Shown one piece after another: positions 13,132-25,529 of a stretch of 64,000 nt of DNA. Source of the DNA: Erythroxylum novogranatense (Eukaryota > Streptophyta > Magnoliopsida > Malpighiales > Erythroxylaceae); assembly GCA_029891385.1 (NCBI GenBank), contig CM057230.1, forward strand, positions 22,510,847 to 22,574,846. The letters run 5' to 3'. Each line of letters opens with the position of its first letter. Positions within the stretch are counted from its first letter, which is position 1. The notes under the pieces are model-generated. The model was not told where the DNA came from, did no database searches, and saw nothing but the letters and a program-made list of their open reading frames with translations. Made by a program: the position numbers and the translations under genes.

Positions 13132-15258
13132 TTTTCAAGAGATCTTACGATGTCCCGGAGCTGTAATCAACAGTAGAAGGGTCGTATGATGGAACTGCAC
13201 TTGCCTTGATTGAGGAAATTTTGCAAGTCTGCAACTTTGGAAAGGAACTCCTTGACAAAGCTGAGATATTTTTGGGTGCAAGAGTGGAGACGAACGGTGA
13301 TGGAAGGTGCAAGACTACCTGCATTGTGTGGTAATGGTGTAGAATCGATGTCTGAAGAGAGCAGTCAAATGAGAGATGGCTGTATAATATTTATAAAGAC
13401 CAAGAACAGATAAGGTTTCAAAGATATTTGTTTGAAACAAAGGATAAGGCTTTAGCTGCAGTCTGACTGAAGGTGTGGTGGGAATGGCATTTGGGCATTT
13501 TGGCCCTTCTTTTAACAAAAAGAAATAGTGACACACTGACCAATTAACAATATGTAGATTATTTATTTTAAATAAATTATTTAATACTCAAAATTAGATG
13601 AACAATCAATAAAGTGTTTTTCTTTTTCTGAAGAGAGAGCCATTCTGCTTTGTTTTCCTTTCCTTTTTTTTTATTAATATTACATTGGATGTATAAACAC
13701 TAAAGCATTATCATTTTCTAATAATGCCACAAGCAACGTTGAATCGTGAATTGAGCAACTGAGTACGGCCATTCACTGCTTGAGTTTGGAAAAGGCACAA
13801 TGCTCGTGAAAATTCTGAGACAAACCATAAACGTCTATGGAAGATACTGCACAAACCAATTTGCTGATATCCAACTGAACCATGTGTTCAAGCTAAGTTG
13901 AGGCTAAGAAATACAGGAATTTGGACAATAAGAAGCCACCAGGTTACATGAATACCAAGAAGAAGAATAAATGGTTTGGTTTTGACCGAGACCAAAATGG
14001 GACAGGAGAGAGTAGTTAGCAGTGAGGTGTAGTCGGAGGATCACAACTGTAAGGGGGAAATTGACAATAAATCTATTGCTGGGATGTTTCCTTCTAGTTT
14101 TAACCCATCCAATTGGGGTCATATGATGCTTTTGGCCCCAAATGCATGACCAATTAGATCTCTCAAAACATCCCCACCGCATGCTTTCTCCAGTCCAGAC
14201 TTTTCATGGCCTAGTAGTATGTACATAACTTATCAGTAGACTCAGCTTATACGAACTCAACAGCAGGAGTATGGAGGGGACCTGCCAAGCCAAGCATTTT
14301 TCTGCAAGTAAAGACAAACAAGAGTCTTATTAGCAGGGCCAGGCTCCATTAACTCGAGCCCTGAAATCACTCCTAAATGCGACAACCAACATAAAAAGGT
14401 AAAATGATTGCATCGAATGAGAAAAAGGTAAGGTAGAAAGATACTGAGAAAATTTAGATCCAGTCAACACTTTTTTTTGGCTGGTCTTGACTAGTTCTCG
14501 CCCAAGTAGACCAGGGGCCTTTGACATAAATATTTAGGGAGATGTCATGAACTTGGTCCTGGTAGCCTATGATTGAAGTGAAAAATAAGATGACAACCTA
14601 GTGCAGTTAAGCAAAATAGCAAACTCATCTCTTCAGAACCAAAAGGCAGAAGATGATGCACAGCTAGTCTTGCTAGATTAATGCTGTTCTCTTCTGGTGC
14701 TTCTCTAGCTCTCAGACAAGGAACTTGGTTCTCATCTTCATCGTTGAATAAACAAGCAGGCAAAGGAACACTTAGTTTGCAACATAAAAAAGGTTTAGTA
14801 TGAAAGACAGTGACATGCCAACACGTTCTTGCAAGCATTTTGACAGATATTCATTACTCTTTATCTCCATTAAAGTGAGAAAGTTTGAAAGCCCATGCCA
14901 ATGATAGCAGTTCTTAACCCTAGAGGATAAAAAGAGAAGTGAAATGATTTTGAAAGGTAAAATAAAAGAACCTTTAATCCCAAAAAAGTTGTGTCCAAAT
15001 AAAGACAGCCAACAAACCCCACTATAATTAATAGAGAATGCAATAATGTAGATGTCCCATGTACTGATAAAACTGTTATCATCTAAAGTTGCTGATTTCT
15101 TTTTTTTTTTTTTTTCAGTTACAACGGTCCTCGTGCTTAGAACACCATCCAAGTTCAGCAGGCGGTGACCAAACATAAAGCCAACTTCTACAGACACCAC
15201 ACCAGGACCTCTCACAAGCAAATCAATAGGAAACATATCGAATTTACTTACATTTGTA
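13132..15258. other. Spacer and 3' flank of CRN
   Basis: No coding gene recognised. A 191-codon minus frame at 14772-15347 overlaps the end of CRN in another frame and includes a lysine run from a poly-T tract near 15100, so I treat it as spurious. The part next to 15258 is presumably CRN 3' untranslated sequence; no clear poly(A) signal was settled. Confidence 0.5.
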
Positions 15259-16866
15259 TCAAAAACTGTGCAATTGGGATAGCATGGGAACAAGCTCATC
15301 ACTTGAAGGTCTATCAGCAGGCAGTTCTGATAGGCAAACCACAGCAATTCTCACTGCCATAAGCATCTCATCTTCTTCACCTTCTTCACCAAGTATACTC
15401 TTGTCCAGTGCTTCCCGCGCCTCCCCAGCTTGCTGCAAATGACGAAGCCAACGACCTAAACTACCCCCACTAGCTGCTTCTCCAAAGAATGGATCAGTAG
15501 GGTCCCTTCCAGTTAACAGAACACCTAATATCATCCCGAAGCTGAAAATGTCACTCTTATCCGTGTACCTGTCGAAATTGAACCGTTTTGGTTTTGTAAC
15601 AGCATATAAGCAACTACTTGCCGACTAAATACTAACCAATAAAGGAGTAAAGCATATCGCTTGAAGAAGCTTTTCACAGCTAAAAGTGTAGTTTTCCGGT
15701 TATAAGCTGACGGCAAATCAATCTTAACAGGGGGGGGGAAAAAAAGTGCCTGTCTGTCTTTGAGATTCTTTTTATTCAACTATTAGCCAGATGAACTGGG
15801 ATTTTTTGAAAGGGATATAACGATGCACAAGGTATACGATTGAAGTCTCATGGGTCATTAAACAGTTAAAGCACAAGCAATATCAACGAAATCAGAAGTT
15901 AATAAGAAAATGCTGAATTCATCAGCAATATCAAGACTATGCACAGGAAACCTTGAATTACCTGCCATTTTGGAAACACTCAGGAGCGCTATAGCCAGCA
16001 GCAGCCCTGTCCAAATTAGGCATGAGCTTAGCCAACCCGCAATCCGCCAATCTTGGTTCAAACTCAGCGTCCAACATAACATTTGTAGGCTTCAAATTAT
16101 AATGCAAAATTTGAGACATGCATTCAAAATGAAGATAACGAAGACCCTTAATAATCCCAACTGCAATCCGAAGCCGCACTTCCCAACCAAGCTGCAACTG
16201 ATTCTCTCTTACCCTGTTCATTGCATCATCAAGGCTCCCAGTTGGCATGTAATCATAAACCAAAGAGAACCTATCAGATTCCCTAACATATGCCCGTAAA
16301 CTCATTAGATTCCGATGTCTCAAGCTTGCAAGCATTTCAAGCTCTTGCTGTATCCGTCTCTTGACAGACTTGCTCTGCGCCTCAGGATAACCAGTTTCAA
16401 AGGGTTCAAGCCTCTTCACAGCAATGGTGAGTCCATTGTCCAGAACTGTCCTGTAGTACTTACCATTGGTGCTGGATCCCAGCAACCGATTCTCAGTCAG
16501 AAGAGCTGATTGAAGAGTTTTGGGGTCGATTTTGGGAGAAAAGATTACAGGGCCTTTAAGGATTGGTGTTCGGTTCATGTACAGAACAAAGCTACGGATT
16601 AAACGGACTGCAAATGCAAAAAGAATGGAACCTGATAAACCGGTTAACACTCCTAAAATAACACTGAGAAGGATTCGTTTGAGTCCATTATTGAAACTGG
16701 GACGTGTAGAAGGAGAAGGTGAAGAAGGCAGCGTAGACAGGCGTCGTCTGATTCTATTTCTACTTCTTTGTTGACACTCTACCGTTTTGTGGAGAAAGAA
16801 AAGTATGAACAAAAGTAGAGCTATGGCTTTCCAGCTGATTACTGTGCTGTACCTTCTTTTCTCCAT
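15259..16866 (-). CDS. CRN: CORYNE-like membrane pseudokinase, 2 coding exons, 404 aa
   Basis: Coding exons are 15962-16866 and 15259-15568 (minus), joined across a GT-AG intron with the codon AG|G. The start at 16866 gives MEKRRYST and a length close to the about 400 aa of Arabidopsis CRN; an upstream in-frame codon at 16914 is not favoured. Seen: hydrophobic segment 14-25, short basic outer part, transmembrane helix about 65-87, then a kinase fold with the VAIK-type lysine kept (AVKRL). The HRD motif reads HYNLKPTN and the DFG motif reads DCG, as known for CRN, so catalysis is not expected. The C terminus keeps GVLLTGRDP and ADRPSSDEL. The family partners CLV2 at the plasma membrane and ER to relay CLE peptides that restrict stem-cell number and root growth. 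The neighbouring AGD3 gene is also its neighbour in Arabidopsis. Confidence 0.95.
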
Positions 16867-18721
16867 AGCAGTGTAATATTCCACAAGCCTGAAAATCTTA
16901 TCACAAATCAACAAGGACGAGGCTCAAAGAATCCTCATTGCTCACATCCTCGACTAGTAACAGAGGAGCTCTAAAAATCACAACTTTGTCTTTGAATAGA
17001 AGGGGAAGCTTCAAGCGCTCAATATCAAGAGCTGGTAAGACATTCAAAATCGAACTTCAACTCGAAATCTTCTCAAGCAAGACACAAAGAATCAATCATA
17101 TAGTCACCAAATCCCATCCTGCAACTAGTCCCTCTCTATTCTAGATGACTCTGACACCCACAAAATCGAATCTCCAAGCTTTCACACACAAAAAAGACTG
17201 CACTTGGTTAAGTCACACTCTCACTCACGAAACGACGATGACCCAAAGACTAAAACATATCAACCACATTCCTCTAAAAATCAAAGCTTTACTTTCTTCT
17301 TAACAACTTCTTCAAAGTCAGACAAGTGGGTCATGGTCTTAATCTAGTGCAAACTCAATCCCTTAACTGTTTCCCTTTCCTGAGTAAGAGAGAAGTAGTA
17401 TAAATAAGTTTATTAAAGATAGGAAGAATCAGTCCTCCAGCGACAACCATTTAATGCGTCAATACAAATACACACAAGCTACATAGTATTCACCCTCCAA
17501 GCTGCTTGCTCTCTCTAAAACTCAATCTTTGCGTGTCTTCTCTCTCTCTCTCTCTCTCTCTCTCTTCAGACGGACCATTCTTGATTCCTCAACCTCCTCT
17601 CCTAAGTCCTATGATGTGGGGTAGGACAAGGACAAAACTGGGGTTCCCGCCTATCAGAGGAGGATGCCCCACAAAGACATAAGTGGGACCCATTACCACG
17701 TTGGCAGAAACATTGGCGCTGCCCGCTAGTGTAACCATCACGAGACCGAAAGCGAAACATCGAACAGTGTGAGACAAGGAGGATCTTACCTAGCTTCGAT
17801 CCTATCCCCTGGTTGTGAGATGATGCGATCTCAACCGTTGGAAAGAAAAGGGTGCTTGAGCTTTTTGATTAGACATAAAAAGCTCCGTTTTATGGTGGGG
17901 TATTACTGTATTAGTAAAAGTTTAAAGCTCTTATCTTTGTGCATTGCATAAGTATCATTCCAAAAGATGATAAGGTGAGAATAATAGCTTTCCTTGCCTT
18001 GCCTTGCCTTCTGGTCCTGGGGGAGTAGGACACATCATCAGTCAAAAACATAATTATTATATATTTAATTTAATAAAATAGCTTTATAATTGGGTGGCAC
18101 CAAATTTGTCTATGCATTGGGAAGAGGGAAAGATAGGAGAAGCACGTGCATAAGCCTTAGGCTGTTTCAAAGGAATGTCTGGTGTCATTGCTTCAATTAA
18201 TTATTTAATTTACAGTTTTTAATTAATAATTAATCATATAATAATTGCAACTTATCTTGACTTGAGTGGTCCCCACACTGATATTCCCATGAAATGAGCG
18301 AGGTGCAGAAGTACTTGAAGTGTGTGTTTCCAGAGAGAAACAGCAAAGCTTCACTATGAAATATGATAAAATAAATACCAATTTACTTACAAATGCACAA
18401 ATACCCTAAAACTAAAATTCCACAGCCACGAAAAAACAGCCATTAAAGCTGATTCATCATTATACATAACATTACAGACTACACTCCAAGCTGTGTTCTG
18501 CTCTGAACTAGGGATTGAGAGGACACATCTGAGACACCAACTCCAATATCTGCCCAAAGGGCATGTATTCCAATGCTAGCCTATCACTCGCTTCTATTCT
18601 ATTACATGTAATGTTTACTTTCTTCAATAAGGATTTAAGCTTGCTTTTCAAATTACAAGCTGCACTTGCCAGAAAAACATGCCATATGCATTTTCTTCAG
18701 TAATCTTCCCCTTCATGCAAT
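16867..18721. other. Spacer between CRN start and AGD3 end
   Basis: This contains the CRN promoter and 5' untranslated region and the AGD3 3' region. A (CT)n tract lies at 17538-17564, a CCTTG repeat near 17990-18010, and AT-rich DNA from 18050 to 18250. No further gene seen; small frames at 17589-17951 are not convincing. Confidence 0.6.
17538..17564. repeat. (CT)n microsatellite upstream of CRN
   Basis: About 13 uninterrupted CT units, i.e. GA repeats on the CRN sense strand, roughly 670 bp before the CRN start. GA tracts near plant gene starts can bind BPC-type GAGA factors; a regulatory role here is only possible. The tract is likely to vary in length between individuals. Confidence 0.85.
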
Positions 18722-21700
18722 TCATCCACTTGACTCAGACAATAAAGCAAGGACCTCGTTATCAACAAAATTGGAATCTACTGCAACCTCAAGAGGGATT
18801 TTGCCTTCCTCATTGACAGCCCTTGGATTGGCACCCCTGCAATTAAGAAAGGTTCTTTAGCAGGATTTCTTGATTTCCCAAAGCATTCCTAGTTAAATGG
18901 CTCATGAGGAGCAGGATTACATTTTCCACTTTTGCTTTTTCTTGTTCATACTGGTTTAGGGACAGGAGTACCAGCATTCAAGTAATTAAAGAAAACAGAG
19001 CAAGAAGGATCAGTACGTGTTACCTCATGAGAAGCAGTTTTGCAAAAGCAGATTTTCCTCCAAGAATACAGCGATGCAGTGGAGTCTGACCTCTTGAATC
19101 AGCTGCATTTATATTTGCACCATACTGCAAGAGGAGTTCTAGCATCCCTATGTCTGCGGTTTCACAAGCCAGGTGAAGCAAAGAACACCCTTCTAGATCC
19201 TCCACTGTCGGGCCTTCACTTTCACCCACCAGGTTTAATGAGCTGGTAGAGGACCTGTCCAACGAATTCCCTGCTGAGAAACTAGAACAATGGTCCAGGC
19301 CTGCTTGCTCTTGCAATAGCATCACTCTGGCAAGAGTCAGAGAAGTACAACATGCTTGCTCATATACAACATTGACATCTGCATCATGACTAGTGATCAG
19401 ACGATATACGGTTTTTTTGTCATTAGCGCGAACACCTTCCCACATCTGTTGTGAAACAGAATGAAGATATTGGTTGTCTCTTGGCTTGCGAACAAACAGC
19501 TTTTCCGCATACTGCACCATCAACAAAGAATATATTTGAATTGAGTGCCTCCCAGCAATTAGAAGACCAGTCGAGCAACAGCAGCAAAAGAATAAAAGTT
19601 TCTGAAAGGAGATTTTCCACAATTTTGATGGCTGAGAATGTATCTTATCATTCTCAACCTTAATGGCAGTTTCAGCTGTTTGAACTACTTGTCTGTTTTT
19701 TCTAATTTGAACTATTCATGTTGGAGATTTGTCTCTTAAGATCGAATTACAAATCATCAATAAAATGCCAATGTGACTGGATAAGGATAAGTAACCTCAC
19801 TTGGTATCTACTCCCCATTTACATAGGCATATATATATATATATAAATCAAAAAAGCCGATAAAAACAGGGAATAAGTAAAACCTTTGCATGAATAAACT
19901 TCTCCTTTACTGAAATAGAATCTCCAGGAGACGGTTTGCTGACAAAAAGTCGCTGTTGTCTATCAGATTTATATGAGCTTCAGCAGCAGAATATCCAGAA
20001 ATGTTAGTAATGGGTAGTTAGAAATAGCAAGGACATATAGTTGCTGCACATGAGGAATCTTTATAAAAATCATGATGAAGAATCCTTACCCTGCAGGAAT
20101 GATATCAACCTGGAAGGCACTTCTTGATTGCAATAACTCCTCCCAGACGGAGTTAGCAAAAGCATTTCCCAGTGACTGGAACAAACTTATAACAGATGGC
20201 TCCCACACCTTGACATCAAGTGTAAGGGATCTTACCTGCAACAAGTCAGGACAGTATGAAAGCTGTACAGGAGCTAGTCAAGACACTGTCATCTAAAATT
20301 AGCAAACATGTTAACTAGAAGCATATCAGGAGAGCATTTCTACCATGCTAGACATACCAATATATCCATGTTAGACCTTAGTGCACCTTTCTCAACGTCA
20401 AAAGAAACAGGAGCTTCAATGACAGTACCCCAGATGTTTTGCTATTGCATATGAAATAGAATGGGCGCAATATGCATTTCTTTGTAGGACAAATTCAGTC
20501 AGTCTATAGCTAAGCACAGATACTAATCTTTTAAGCAACTTTCCCACTGGCCTTTGATAGCATCCTTATTCTTTTAGCATTTATACCATTAGTCATTCAA
20601 ATGCCTGAAGAGATTCTTCAAAAGTGTTAATATGAACCTTAGTGAATAGGGTTAATCCCAATCACTGGGAAGTATTATATATATACATATGAAAGTACAA
20701 GTATGGACAATTTGCACTTACACCCTATGCTAAAGTATATGCATGTAAGTTTAACATATAAAAACACAGAAAACTACTGATCAAATTCAAATCATTTACC
20801 TTAGAAATGTGTACACCAAGATTGCGGTGAACACCAGAACATTCAATGCAAACAAGAACTCCAAGATTCAGTGATGCCCAATCTGGTTCTGGAGCACCAC
20901 AATCAGCACATTTCTCATTTCCACACACTCTTCGCAACACGGCAATTGGCTTCTCTATAGGGGATCGTTGCTGTTGTGAGCTTCTAAATGGTCGGTCATG
21001 GTGTGCACCAATAAGGCTCCTCTCAGATGTGTATTCCTCAACAGCAGAGTGGTCAAGGTCAGCACTTTCAAATGAACTACTCTCACTGGCAGATCGGTGA
21101 TGACCGCTTCCCATAGGACTGTTGGGCAGACACTGAAATTTAATTGAACCATAGACATCAGATTGATGAGGATAATCAAATTGAATCTTATCTAAGATGC
21201 TCTCAATGGTTACCCTTACAGGAGCTTGTGAACTTAGTAATGAAGCAATAACACCTGTTATCTTTTCGATCCAATCCATTTGATCCAGTGCACTTTCTGC
21301 CTGCACTGACAAGCACAAGTAAACATTATGACAATTTCTTTTTCTTTTTTTATGCAGAACACCTTCTCTGTGCCATATATCCATCCCTAGCAGAATCTTT
21401 CCAGATATATGTGCCAAATCCAAGATACAGGAAGCATTATACCTGTAAAGTGTAGTTCTTTGTTGGTGATATAATTCTGAAGCAGAATCGTAGATCTGAC
21501 TGATCAGCATCAACTTTGATTGTTGATGTAAGGAGGTTCACGGTGTGGTGAGCAACAGATTTCTCATCATGCACTCCTCCGTGGTGATGAGAAGAAAGCC
21601 ATCGGCTCAACAATCCAGATCCAAGCTCAGAACTATTCCTTTGACCCGAAAGTTGGGTTCCCGAACCCTGACAAATTTAACAAAACAATGACAAAGGGAA

Positions 21701-24700
21701 GATCAGAAAGCAAAAAACACAATGAACAAAAAGAAATAGAACCATATCCCAAATATTTCTTTTCTTTTCCTCACATATACACTCACAGATGGCTTGCTGC
21801 ACTGTTTACGATAGTAATAAAGCATTCCTCGGCTATCAAGAACAAAAAATCTTCTTTTCCAGTCACCTCTTAAGCTTGAGGAACGTTTTGACAGGTAACC
21901 CTGTCTAATAGTTTGTACCTGCAAATTGTTTAAGACTTTCTGCCGTTAGACCAAAAAACAATTATTCAGATAAACAGTGCTCCTATTCTGAAAGCATTGT
22001 ACCTTTCCCCTCGCAGCTGATTGCATTACTGCCTCTATCATTTTATGTGAACTCCTACCAATGGCTTGAATGCCATCCCCGTTTGGAGATCCGTTACAAC
22101 CATTAGATGACCATCTACTTTCACGATCAATCTGCCTTTTGTACTCTTGCATTCTCTCATTCAAAGCTGCTTGCTCATAGTTGGACCTCTCTCTTGATTG
22201 TTGAGCATAAGTCAAAACCTAAAAAGGAAACCAATGAGTCAATTAAAGCTAAGCATTGCCTCATGTTTTCACATTTTGCAAAAACAGGACACAGTTTAGT
22301 CCAAAAGGTATCTGTTTCACTGCACAATTAAAGACATGCCAACAATTTTGGGAAGAAGAGAATCATTGAGATAGTTTATTGCCCTTAAGACAACAACATA
22401 GGCTAAAATTCCCTTTCTTTAGGAATAGATCCACAGATGATTATAATCGATATAATATAACCAAGAGTAGCCAACAAAGTGTGCCTCTATTCCTCTGTTA
22501 GTGTCATACATATAAAATTCCTTACTCTCAAATTTTATGGAGGGTACCAAATTCATCATACAAGAGTTTAGAGCTTTTGATTTGGTTGAGATGAAGATAT
22601 TATCAACTTATGCATGACAGGAATGCTACAAGTTATTCTATTTCCAAACCATTGTAACAAAAGTTTTGTATTGGCAAATAGAGAATGTAACTACAGCAAT
22701 AGCTTGCTCATAATCTTAAGAACAGTATTGCACAAACCTGATTAATGTAAGGTTCCATTTGATGCAACAACTCATAACCCTACCAGAAAGAAAGATTCAT
22801 CATCAATATACAAAAGTTTGAACACATTAGAAAGGAAGAAAACTCCCACCACATGACCCACCTGCTTAAAGTAACGAAGATGTGCATCCATTGTGCCACT
22901 AACTGCTTCAAGAAATTCGAACCTTTTTTTTGCTTCAACATTGGAAAGTGCTGTTACCTGGATGGAGAGGGGACAGTAGTATCACCAATATGGTAAATAT
23001 TACAGGAAAACCTTACCAATAAGAAAATAAATTTTACATGTATACTTACCAGATTAAAGCGAGCTTGCTCAAATGCAGACCGTGCACTATGAAGTTCCTG
23101 TCATATGCATGAACAATAATAGATTCAATTTAAGAACTTCCAACAAACATCATTTTGGATGTGGTGACACAATGTACCTCTTCTAAAAGGGTAGCTACAT
23201 CAGTCTTTGTGCCTTTCCTTAGAGAGAGAAATTTTTCACGAGCCTGTGGCATAACATGCATAACAAGCAAACAATGATAAAGGAATTAATCTTTTTAGTA
23301 GATAAAGGTTCAATGGGTTAACGGTTTTAATGATTTTAACAATTTGGTTTGGGAGTTTTTTGCTCAGCTCTGAAACATTCTAAATAATACTCAGCCCTAT
23401 CAAACAACTATAGTTCATCATAAATGCATGCAAATGAGATCACATGGAAATACATTTTTAAGAATGAAGGGGCCAAGATATAAGTGTCAATAATTTGTAG
23501 TTCTGCCCCTGAATCCAGTGGAAAACTTATCAAGAATAGAACCATGCAATAGTACCTGGTCATATAGAAGGCTAGCCTTGTCAAATCTTTTTCTAGCTTC
23601 CTGCCATAAGACAAATTAAAAGGACCATCTCTGAGGTGGGGGTATACTAAAATGTGCAGAAGCATGAGAAACACGTTCTTCATAGATCTTTAAAGTGGAA
23701 AATTGATTAAAATACAATTATCATCTTACAGTAAAACATGGGTAAAATAAACAGTAGGTTCCATATGCGAGAAGAAATAGCAATTCTCGATACCTTGACC
23801 TCAAGCAAGTCAATGTTGGTAAAATGTAGCAATCTGTCATTTAACATGTGCTCAACCTGAAAACAATTAAGAAAGGAATGACATATGTCGAATAACAAAG
23901 AAAAAGGAATGTTGTATTTGTTAATAGAGTGAACTAATGAGCTAACAAGTTTCAGACTTCAAACGCAGAATCAAACCCTACCCACAAAGGAGAGTTGTAT
24001 ATCCAAAAGATTTCACCCCAAGTCAATCCTTTGGTTACGAAATAAACATGCCATTCTCCTAACTAGTAACTGAAGTTTACCCAAAATCATATAGTATCCT
24101 GTGATGGAGTTCATACATATATGCCATAGAACCTATGTTCTCATTCTCATGATCAAAGGATAAAATAAATCCATGGTTTGCTATTTATCAGAATTGTTAC
24201 CTGGGAACGAAGCACTTCCTTGTACGTTCCAATTTCCCTCAAAGCTATAGTAAATTTTGTCATGACAGGACCTAATGAAATATATACCGAATCAACTATC
24301 TTAACAAGCGTATAGTTTCTTTGCAAAAATGTCTCTGAAAATTAAACTTAGCTTCAAATTGAACAGAATAGTACACCAAATAGTAACAGGATCAATTTGA
24401 AAATTCACAGAAACTATAGTATAAGGTAGTAAACATCAAGCAGCCACAAGACATTTCAATTTACCTCCAAAAGCCACACTAATAGGGTCATTGTGCCCTC
24501 CACCAAAAGTTTCTAGAGCACTAGCGAAGGCAATATCCCCATCATATCCTTCGCCAAGGCCCTCACTGCAGATGGATGAAAGACATGAATACAAATTACT
24601 TCTCAGAGATCACCAGAGCATGATTAAGAAAATCTTTTAATTGCATGATGAACAATACGAGAAAGCTCAGCACAAGAATTAAAAATTCAAACTGCAACAT

Positions 24701-25529
24701 TGGAAATTTTCTGTTCATAATGTCAAGTGAAAATCAAAGGAATAATGCAGGCAATTGAATTTCAAACTGCAACTTACACGCTCCCGAAAGGAAAAGGACA
24801 AAAAGGAAGAGAAAAGATGAATATAAACAATTCTTATACGTGTTCTCAAAATTGCAAACGAACGAAGGATCAATAGCTATAAACATGGAATTAGCCTCTG
24901 TGATAGAGTCAAACAGGCATACGTGTATTTTCGGCATCCTTTATAGAACTTTAAACTTCTCTCGCGTAGCGATTCAGCACTTTCCTCCAAGGTTTGTATC
25001 TGTTACACCATCGAGGAAAATATCAAAATGATCATTGCCGTGAACCATCTAAAAAAATTAACCGCATGAATTCTGACTTGTAATGAAAACATAGGACAAG
25101 GCTTAAAGGTGCAAAGGACCGAGCGGAAATCTAGTAACAAAGTGCACAACAATGTGAAGAAACGACATAGATTAAAGAATACCGACAATATCAATAGTAG
25201 GTAAAGGATGTAGCATAGTCCCATAATGAGGAATATAACCAAAAATGACATTGTTACTACGCCCAAGCTCAAGGAATCCAAAGTAACCCTATTAGGAAAC
25301 CAATCATCAAACAAGAATACCCAAAAACTGAACAAGCTCAAAACTTTCATCGCAAGAAGAAAACATCAAAATCACGCTCTAAAACCCACGAACTCTTCCT
25401 GAATTCAGCTACAAAATTCAAATCGACGAAGTAGTTGCCGAGTAGTCGAGAAGTCAAAAGAAGTAAAAGGAGACAGCAATTAACCTGCTTGCGAAACATG
25501 GGAGAGTCATCGAGCTTAGTGAAATGCAT
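18722..25529 (-). CDS. AGD3: ARF-GAP with BAR, PH and ankyrin domains (AGD3/VAN3/SFC type), 19 coding exons, 827 aa
   Basis: Exons (minus): 25485-25529, 24923-24999, 24465-24565, 24201-24271, 23794-23856, 23556-23600, 23178-23243, 23050-23097, 22862-22957, 22738-22779, 22003-22218, 21787-21918, 21443-21667, 21220-21300, 20800-21132, 20090-20235, 19884-19977, 19024-19511, 18722-18836. All have GT-AG borders, and the sum of 2484 nt keeps one frame. Start [15 protein letters not shown] and the length of 827 aa match Arabidopsis AGD3. Order: BAR (about 1-220), PH from 292 ([19 protein letters not shown]), ARF-GAP zinc finger CADC-x16-CIEC near 511 followed by the arginine finger in HRNLG, then ankyrin repeats about 730-800. 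It stimulates GTP hydrolysis by ARF at the trans-Golgi/endosome. In Arabidopsis VAN3/SFC is needed for continuous leaf veins and auxin-linked vesicle traffic. It could be a close AGD1/2/4 paralogue, but the neighbouring CRN favours AGD3. Confidence 0.92.

Noticed and set aside
14772..15347. 191-codon minus frame
   Set aside because: Overlaps the CRN C terminus in another frame, includes a lysine run from a poly-T tract, and matches nothing known.
16867..16914. Upstream in-frame start giving CRN a longer N terminus
   Set aside because: The start at 16866 gives the length and N terminus expected for CRN; the extra residues have no counterpart.
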